A DNA stretch of 64,000 nucleotides, taken from Ligilactobacillus salitolerans (GTDB taxonomy: Bacteria; Bacillota; Bacilli; Lactobacillales; Lactobacillaceae). Numbering within the stretch: the stretch's first letter is position 1; every line of letters begins with the position of its first letter. The position numbers and the translations under genes were made by a program. This document shows, piece after piece, positions 58,697 through 64,000 of this stretch. The notes under the pieces are model-generated. The model made no database searches and had not been told where the DNA came from. It was given only the letters and a program-made list of their open reading frames with translations. Where the stretch lies: positions 20,118-84,117 of the forward strand of contig NZ_BFFP01000007.1 of the NCBI RefSeq assembly GCF_003864415.1, written 5' to 3'.

Positions 58697-58738
58697 AAGG
58701 ACATTGAGCGGGGGCAAGCCGGTTCAATGCCTTTTTTT
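58697..58738. terminator. Bidirectional terminator between the esterase side and PAP2
   Basis: ACATTGAGCGGG pairs imperfectly with CCGGTTCAATG, with T runs on both strands. Confidence 0.7.
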
Positions 58739-58756
58739 AGTGTATGCGATAGAAAG

Positions 58757-59392
58757 TTACTTCTGAGACTTAAAACAGCGGTGTACTCCTAACAGCAGCT
58801 GCCAGCCGGTACTGGCTAAAAAGAGGCTGCCCAGGGTGTCGCTCAAAAAATGCGCGTGTAAGTAAACTCTGCTGGCAGCAACCAATATGATCAGGCCCCA
58901 GCCCAAAATAGCCCAAATCAAGTAGGCTTTCTGTGAATAGCTAAAAATGCGCAGCAAAGCCAAGATGGAAAAAACCAGCAGTAATGCCGCAAAAGTGTGC
59001 CCACTGGGGTAGCTGAACCCGCCGACTTGTACCAGCCGCTCACTAGGACGGGGCCGGGCGAGCCAGTTTTTGAGGAGGTGATGGCAAAAAGAAGCGAGAT
59101 TAAACAAAAGAAAGTAGCCCACACCTTGGAGCCAGTTTTTTTGCGTGCTGATCCAAAAAGCTATGAGCAGTGCCCAGATACTGGTCCAAGGCTGAGCAGC
59201 TAAGTTGGTGAAAGCAGTCACGATTCTAGTTGTTGCCGGGGTGGTTAGCGGCTGAAAAAAATTGCTGGCTGACTGATCGAGTGTGGTGATCAGCGGGTCA
59301 TGACTAATAATCAGCCAAGTCCAGCCGCCAAAAACCAGCAGCCAACAACAGCCAAAAATGAGGTGGATCAAGCTGATATTCTTTTTTAACAT
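58757..59392 (-). CDS. PAP2-family membrane phosphatase
   Basis: An integral membrane lipid or undecaprenyl-diphosphate phosphatase-like protein, 211 residues with about six helices. The three catalytic motifs are KNWLARPRP (K-x6-R-P), SYPSGHTFA (PSGH) and SRVYLHAHFLSD (SR-x5-H-x3-D). ATG at 59392 follows AAAGGCGG. The upstream extension to 59476 lacks a start signal and is dropped. It may recycle carrier lipid for cell-wall synthesis. Confidence 0.88.
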   Translation of the reverse strand: MLKKNISLIHLIFGCCWLLVFGGWTWLIISHDPLITTLDQSASNFFQPLTTPATTRIVTAFTNLAAQPWTSIWALLIAFWISTQKNWLQGVGYFLLFNLASFCHHLLKNWLARPRPSERLVQVGGFSYPSGHTFAALLLVFSILALLRIFSYSQKAYLIWAILGWGLIILVAASRVYLHAHFLSDTLGSLFLASTGWQLLLGVHRCFKSQK

Positions 59393-59557
59393 ATTGACCG
59401 CCTTTGGATGAATTTTGCATCTATCATAACAAATTTGGTCAGTGATGTGAAAACGGCCAGCAAAAAAATTGCTCAAACTAAGGCTGGTGCTTGTATCTTT
59501 TGACCTGTAAGCGTTATTCTTGAGTTATTAAGGTAATAGTTAAAGGGAAGTGATGAA

Positions 59558-60451
59558 ATGGTTGCAGGTGATGACGGTTTAAGCCGGAGCGGTCACAGAC
59601 ATTATGCGACAGACAGGCGGTCTTCACGTAATGTTAGTCAGTTGTTGACCTTATTGCTGGTCGTGACCTTGCTTAGCACACTGTTTGGTCTTGGGGCGAA
59701 GCATTCATTTTTAGCACAAAGTTTTACGCAGCAGCAATTGGTAACGCAAAGAAATGTTTCTGAGATCCATGACGGCCTTCAAGCCACGATCAACTCTTTT
59801 ATGTCGAGTTCGGATACTGGAGTCAGCTTAGAGGGGGATCTGCTGACAAAAAAACAGGTTCGCGGCGAATTAAAGACGGTGATCAGCAATATCTATCAAG
59901 GCAAAAGCCAACCGCTCGATCCGTCCCACATGATCGATCAGGTGATGGTCAACTTTATGGAGCTGGTCCAAGAAAAAAAGATCCCCACTAACAGCGAAGA
60001 CTTTCTGAGTTATAAGAGTAATTTTGTGGCGGAGGTCGGAGCTGCCTTTCAAAACCAGTCACAAAACGATCTGCTCAGCAAGATCAGTACCGGGCTAAAG
60101 AACGCACGCAAAATTTTTCAAGGACTGCTGGTTGGCGGGATGGTCCTGAGTCTAGTTTTATTGATCAGCCTGACTTTTCAGACCAGGTCGTTGATTCGCT
60201 TACTGCATTATAGCGGCATCAGTTTTCTGGCTGCCGGGGTGATCTTATGGCTATTTTGTCAGTTTTTTAAGTTGAGCGGTCTTGCCAATAATCTGGCAGC
60301 CTCCATCGGAATGTACCAGAAAATGATCGTCGACTACAGCAATGAAATTTTGCAAGTTTTCGTTCATTTTGCCAGCTTGAGCGTTTATGCTGGTTTAGCT
60401 GTCTTATTGCTTTCTTTGTTAGCCGGTTTTGGAAAAAGGACACGCGGTTAA
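59558..60451 (+). CDS. Hypothetical membrane protein (297 aa)
   Basis: Not recognised. It has a polar, basic N-terminus of about 25 residues, then a first helix (LLTLLLVVTLLSTLFGLGAK, about 29-48). A hydrophilic extracellular-type domain of about 130 residues follows (50-180). Three C-terminal helices are near 188-208, 215-238 and 265-288. The soluble part resembles the external domains of uncharacterised lactobacillar membrane proteins, but no motif stands out. ATG follows AAGGGAAGTG. It is divergent from the PAP2 gene and 120 bp upstream of the pseudouridine synthase. Confidence 0.78.
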   Translation: MVAGDDGLSRSGHRHYATDRRSSRNVSQLLTLLLVVTLLSTLFGLGAKHSFLAQSFTQQQLVTQRNVSEIHDGLQATINSFMSSSDTGVSLEGDLLTKKQVRGELKTVISNIYQGKSQPLDPSHMIDQVMVNFMELVQEKKIPTNSEDFLSYKSNFVAEVGAAFQNQSQNDLLSKISTGLKNARKIFQGLLVGGMVLSLVLLISLTFQTRSLIRLLHYSGISFLAAGVILWLFCQFFKLSGLANNLAASIGMYQKMIVDYSNEILQVFVHFASLSVYAGLAVLLLSLLAGFGKRTRG

Positions 60452-60572
60452 TTTTGATGCCGAAAAATATTTTCAAATCTGCTATAATAAGTCAGTGTGC
60501 ACCGCCGTTAAAATTAGCAGTAGAACTAGCAGTGCATGACACGGCAAATATTGCAATGAAAGGTCTTTCGCG

Positions 60573-61499
60573 ATGAAATTTACGTGGCATAAAGATGATT
60601 CGACCAAGGAAACTGTTAAACATTTTCTCACACAGCAAGGAGTCAGTCATCGGATGCTCTCCACACTTAAGCACGGTCAAGGCCGGGTCTTAGTTGAAAA
60701 AAAGCGGGTCCAGTTGACGGAAACTATCCAAATGCCGACAGCGGTGACGTTGATCATGGAACCGGAAAAACCGGATCAAAATGTCCCCGAAAGCGATGGA
60801 CCCTTGACGATCCTCTATGAGGACAGCAACTGGCTGGTCGTTGATAAACCTGCAGGGCTGACGAGTGTTCCCGGACCCAGCAATCGGACAGATACCTTGG
60901 TAAATCGGGTCAAAGGGCAGCTCAAAAGGCAGGGCTCAAAAGACTTGGTGCCCCATGTTTTGACGAGGCTTGATCGCTTTACCAGCGGCTTGGTTTTAGT
61001 GGGCAAACACCGTTTTGCCCAAGGTTTGCTGAATAAGCAGTTGGAGACCAAGCAAGTTCAAAAAACATATTTCGCACTCGTTGGCGGCAGCTTAGAAAAA
61101 GACCATGACTTGATCGACCAGCCTTTGCAAAGGGCGCAAGGCAGTTTTGCCCAGGAAGTCGCAGTGACTGGTAAGAAAGCAGTGACAGAGTACTGGGTCA
61201 CTCGACGATTCGGACCTCAGGCCACCCTGACCAAAGTCAAGCTTCATACAGGGCGGACCCACCAGATCAGAGCCCACTTTGCCTATCTCGGGCATCCGCT
61301 TTTAGGTGATGAATTATATGGCGGTGCTCTCAATTACGGGATCAAGCGCCAGGCTTTACACGCGGCAAAACTCAGTTTCATTGATCCGTTTACTGGACAA
61401 AAACTAACTTTTACAAGCCCAATTCCGGCAGATCTGCAGGCTGTTTTGGCAGATTTTGAGCATTCTGCGAAAGATCAGCATTCGGCAAGCAAAAATTAA
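60573..61499 (+). CDS. RluA/RluD-family pseudouridine synthase
   Basis: Isomerises uridine to pseudouridine in rRNA or tRNA. The 308-residue protein has an S4-like N-terminal part. The catalytic Asp134 is in LTRLDRFTSGLVL, and the family motifs ILYEDSNWLVVDKPAGL (about 80) and LHTGRTHQIRAHFAYLGHPL (about 225) are present. The target site is not evident. ATG at 60573 has a weak ribosome binding site (AAAGGTC). The DtxR-type regulator gene follows closely and may be co-transcribed. Confidence 0.92.
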   Translation: MKFTWHKDDSTKETVKHFLTQQGVSHRMLSTLKHGQGRVLVEKKRVQLTETIQMPTAVTLIMEPEKPDQNVPESDGPLTILYEDSNWLVVDKPAGLTSVPGPSNRTDTLVNRVKGQLKRQGSKDLVPHVLTRLDRFTSGLVLVGKHRFAQGLLNKQLETKQVQKTYFALVGGSLEKDHDLIDQPLQRAQGSFAQEVAVTGKKAVTEYWVTRRFGPQATLTKVKLHTGRTHQIRAHFAYLGHPLLGDELYGGALNYGIKRQALHAAKLSFIDPFTGQKLTFTSPIPADLQAVLADFEHSAKDQHSASKN

Positions 61500-61527
61500 T
61501 GCAAGAAGATAGCATGAGGTGAAAAAA

Positions 61528-62175
61528 TTGACCCCTAAAAAAGAGGATTATTTAAAAATCATATTTGAATTAGGCGGCAAACAACGTAAAGTCAGCAACA
61601 AACAGATTGCTGAAGGGTTAAGTGTCGCGGCTGGTTCCGTCACGGAAATGGTGGCAAAGCTCGTCACAGAAGGGTTAGTTGAACACACGCCTTACGCAGG
61701 GATCTCGTTGACCGCTGCCGGGATCGAAATCGCGGAAAATCTGATCAGACGTCATCGCCTTTGGGAAACCTTCTTGGTCTCTAAACTTAACTACAAGTTA
61801 CAGGACGTCCATGATGACGCTGAGGTCTTGGAGCACGCAACCAGCGAGAACCTTGTCATGCACCTTGATCAATTTCTAGAGCATCCGAAACGCTGCCCGC
61901 ACGGAGGAATGATCCCGCGGGCTGACAGCCAGTACGTCGAAGAAAGTTATGATCTGTTAGTTGACGCTCAGGACGGGGAGACTAAAACTGTCGATAGATT
62001 CGTTGATAATCATGAATTGTTGACCTATCTCGATGAGATCGACCTGGATATTGATGATGAGCTAAAAATCAAGGAGCACGTTCCTTTTCAAGGACCTGTT
62101 AAAGTTGAATTGGTGCGGACTGGTGAAGAATTGAACATCAGTTATAACGCGGCTCACTACATTTTTGTTAAATAG
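61528..62175 (+). CDS. DtxR/MntR-family metal-dependent transcriptional regulator
   Basis: A metal-responsive repressor of 215 residues that typically controls Mn2+ or Fe2+ uptake. The winged helix-turn-helix (about 1-65) contains MTPKKEDYLKIIFEL and VSNKQIAEGLSVAAGSVTEM. The dimerisation and metal-binding domain has RRHRLWETFLV (about 79) and HPKRCPHGGMIP (about 123). A C-terminal SH3-like domain (FeoA type) follows. TTG at 61528 is preferred because GAGG (61516-61519) then has normal spacing and MTPKKEDY matches the family N-terminus. GTG at 61519 overlaps the ribosome binding site. Confidence 0.9.
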   Translation: MTPKKEDYLKIIFELGGKQRKVSNKQIAEGLSVAAGSVTEMVAKLVTEGLVEHTPYAGISLTAAGIEIAENLIRRHRLWETFLVSKLNYKLQDVHDDAEVLEHATSENLVMHLDQFLEHPKRCPHGGMIPRADSQYVEESYDLLVDAQDGETKTVDRFVDNHELLTYLDEIDLDIDDELKIKEHVPFQGPVKVELVRTGEELNISYNAAHYIFVK

Positions 62176-62206
62176 TTTAAAATATCTGTATGAATTAGGG
62201 AAAACG

Positions 62207-62217
62207 TGTGCTATAAT
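62207..62217 (+). promoter_or_regulatory. Extended -10 promoter of cspA
   Basis: TGTGCTATAAT is an extended -10 element about 125 bp before the cspA start codon. No convincing -35 was found. Confidence 0.6.
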
Positions 62218-62343
62218 TATTTTTGTAGTTTGAATAGGTTTTTTTGGTAAGGATGTTTCACGATTTCCTCCATAAAGCGCCGATTAGAATTACAATCAAT
62301 TTTAGATATGTGCCGAAAGGTGCAACAAGGAGGATCCATTATA

Positions 62344-62544
62344 ATGGAACAAGGAACAGTAAAATGGTTTAACGCAGACAAAGGTTACGGCTTTATCACT
62401 CGTGAAGACGGCAGCGATGTATTCGTACATTTCTCAGCTATCCAAGGCGACGGCTTCAAGACTTTGGACGAAGGCCAACATGTATCTTTTGATGTTGAAG
62501 ACAGCGATCGTGGCCCACAAGCAGCTAACGTTGTTAAAGACTAA
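62344..62544 (+). CDS. cspA: Cold-shock protein
   Basis: A small RNA-binding protein of 66 residues that melts mRNA structure, with the OB-fold motifs RNP1 KGYGFITRE (about 15) and RNP2 VFVHFSAIQ (about 27). ATG at 62344 follows AAGGAGG. An extended TGTGCTATAAT -10 lies near 62207-62217. It gives a leader of about 120 nt, the usual length for the temperature-sensing 5' UTRs of csp genes. Codon bias indicates high expression. A strong terminator follows. Confidence 0.95.
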   Translation: MEQGTVKWFNADKGYGFITREDGSDVFVHFSAIQGDGFKTLDEGQHVSFDVEDSDRGPQAANVVKD

Positions 62545-62559
62545 TTAAAAAACAAGCAA

Positions 62560-62588
62560 AACGGGTTCGCTTCGAACCCGTTTTTTTG
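62560..62588 (+). terminator. Intrinsic terminator of cspA
   Basis: AACGGGTTCG-CTT-CGAACCCGTT is a perfect stem, followed by seven T. Confidence 0.95.
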
Positions 62589-62618
62589 TGCTTTTAAATT
62601 GGCTTTGAGAAACAAAAA

Positions 62619-62664
62619 ACAGAAATGCCGGCGGATAAATTCCGTTTGCGCATTTCTGCTTTTT
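62619..62664. terminator. Terminator of the LCP gene
   Basis: CAGAAATGC pairs with GCATTTCTG, with an inner imperfect stem and T runs on both strands. It ends the minus-strand LCP transcript. Confidence 0.8.
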
Positions 62665-62671
62665 TAGTGTT

Positions 62672-63745
62672 CTAATTGATGCTGATCTGGTCACTGGAAT
62701 TAAGGGTGCTGCCGGTCTGCGCGGGTGTCAACTCGAGCGCGCTGCGTAAAAGATCCGTGACCCGCTGTTTTTCATCTTCGGTTGGGACCTCAAAGGACTG
62801 GCCGTCAAGCATCTGGGATTGTCCTTGTAAATTAGTTGAATTCATATGGTGAGTTGCCTTGCGGTATTTAGCTGCTAAGAGCAAGATATTGTTGAAGGTC
62901 AAGTCCGAAGTGATCTGCTTGGAAAATGTCTGTAAAAATTGTTCATTGAGCAGATTTTTCGCGCTGACGGCTTTGAGTGCCGTAGCCATTAGGACTTGAC
63001 GCTGTCTTTCCTGGCGGCCATAGTCACCGCGCGGATCAGTGTAACGCATGCGAACGTAAGCGAGTGCTTTTTTGCCGTTCATATGTACCTTTTGGCCTTT
63101 GGAAAATGAATAACCGCCATAGGAAAATGTCAATGAAGGTGTCACATCGACACCGCCGACACCGTTGATCAGATTTTCCAAGCCGCCCATATTGATCGTG
63201 GCATAGTAGTCGACTGGGACGTTGAGGTATTTCTGAACTGTCTTCATTGCAGAAGCGGAACCGTCATAGGCATAGGCCGCGTTCAGCTTAGAAGGATAAT
63301 CACTTTCGTGACCGGAAACCGCGACTTTGGTATCCCGTGGCAGACTGACTAGGGTCATTGCTTTTTTGTTAGGATTAAGGACTACCAATACCAGGGTGTC
63401 CGTTCGTCCCTTATAACTGCGGCCTAAAGCGCCTGTGTCAGTTCCTAAGAGCAGGATCGAGACCGGCTTGCCGGATTTTAACACTTGGGAAGTGTCCCGT
63501 GCTTTTTTTATCCCAGTTTCCTTGTGAAACTGAGTCACCGCTGTGTGGGCTGCTTGGTATTTGTGGTAGACATAGCGGCCGCCAAATATACAAATGACCA
63601 CTGTCACTAACAAGAACCAAAAAAAGCAGCCTTTCAAGCGATGGTGCGGGGGTTTATGTTTGACCCGACGGAAATCGGTCTCTTCTTGCTGCTCTTCGTC
63701 TTCAAAATACTCGTCTTGATAATACTGTGACCTTCTGTGTGCCAT
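62672..63745 (-). CDS. LytR-CpsA-Psr (LCP) family cell-wall glycopolymer ligase
   Basis: Transfers wall teichoic acid or capsular polymers from their lipid carrier to peptidoglycan outside the membrane. The 357-residue protein has a cytoplasmic acidic/basic head of about 40 residues (DEYFEDEEQQEE region). One membrane helix follows (about 40-60), then the LCP domain. The domain contains LLLGTDTGALGRSYKGRTDT (about 97), LVSLPRDTKV (about 128) and YVRMRYTDPRGDYGRQERQR (about 225). These include the catalytic Arg and Asp residues that bind polyprenyl pyrophosphate. ATG at 63745 follows AGGAGG; the longer frame to 63775 is unlikely. Confidence 0.92.
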   Translation of the reverse strand: MAHRRSQYYQDEYFEDEEQQEETDFRRVKHKPPHHRLKGCFFWFLLVTVVICIFGGRYVYHKYQAAHTAVTQFHKETGIKKARDTSQVLKSGKPVSILLLGTDTGALGRSYKGRTDTLVLVVLNPNKKAMTLVSLPRDTKVAVSGHESDYPSKLNAAYAYDGSASAMKTVQKYLNVPVDYYATINMGGLENLINGVGGVDVTPSLTFSYGGYSFSKGQKVHMNGKKALAYVRMRYTDPRGDYGRQERQRQVLMATALKAVSAKNLLNEQFLQTFSKQITSDLTFNNILLLAAKYRKATHHMNSTNLQGQSQMLDGQSFEVPTEDEKQRVTDLLRSALELTPAQTGSTLNSSDQISIN

Positions 63746-64000
63746 GTATCTGCCTCCTATAGTTACAAAGTGCAACCAATCTAGAACCTGGCTATTATAA
63801 AGTATAACAAGGATCGCATTTTTGTGGAAATACCAAGTGATCTAGTAAGTGGCCGTTTTTAGTTGGTCACTTTCCTTCTCCCGATTTTGGACGAATTCTG
63901 ACTAAATGATTGTGAATTAAAAAATTTACTTCTAAACTTCTTGTTTGTATCCTTATCTAGGTAATTTAACTTGTTTTAGACTGTTTCTTTTCTTTGTTGG
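63746..64000. other. Right-edge intergenic region, no gene seen
   Basis: 255 bp, A/T-rich. On the minus strand it holds the LCP-gene promoter region. Nothing coding or structured was recognised up to the window edge. Confidence 0.4.

Overview
The window looks like chromosome of a Lactobacillaceae bacterium. It has a low-to-moderate G+C content, strong AGGAGG-type ribosome binding sites, frequent GTG/TTG starts, LytR-CpsA-Psr, LysM and D,D-carboxypeptidase cell-wall genes, GT8 glycosyltransferases, a cydABCD oxidase and CcpA/LexA-like sites. No species is claimed. No rRNA, tRNA or CRISPR was seen.

Layout. 1-14 kb holds carbon and alcohol metabolism: the 5' end of a 1,3-propanediol-type dehydrogenase, glycerol dehydrogenase with a small ribbon-helix-helix-like gene, a GT8 transferase, deoC, a secreted mutarotase, a secreted esterase, an SOS-type yolD-like gene, a PTS IIC with a DUF7916-type partner, a decayed patch (integrase remnant, frameshifted MATE gene), DUF3021 and an iron alcohol dehydrogenase. 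14-25 kb holds a HAD phosphatase, a self-contained ECF vitamin-type transporter, a LysM protein, queG with a DUF4430 lipoprotein, a deoxynucleoside kinase, a YagU-like protein, a GPH symporter and a bile-salt-hydrolase/penicillin-acylase-like enzyme. 26-36.4 kb is a respiration block: cydABDC, polyprenyl diphosphate synthase, menA and NDH-2. Together these could move electrons from NADH through an imported-headgroup menaquinone to cytochrome bd. 36.6-50 kb holds an MBL hydrolase, an MFS efflux pump, an IS256 element with target duplication, a DyP peroxidase, an aminotransferase, the opuC osmoprotectant ABC operon and a second GT8 gene. 51.6-64 kb holds a two-component system beside dacA, azlCD, a nucleoside hydrolase and an esterase, PAP2, a pseudouridine synthase, a DtxR-type regulator, cspA and an LCP ligase.

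The most unusual content is intergenic. Family A is tandem hairpin units of 41-42 bp in eight separate arrays, one roughly every 4-11 kb. Each array has its own stem sequence but the same period and architecture. Family B is tandem hairpins of about 125 bp in three arrays. Its junction sequences are constant, while its stem sequences vary between copies yet stay self-complementary within each copy. Each B array ends 19-22 nt before the start codon of a membrane-protein gene (a GPH symporter, menA, an MFS pump). One A array sits between two partial B fragments, and the IS256 element is inserted in another A array. These repeats are the best candidate for an undescribed structured-repeat or RNA-regulatory system here.
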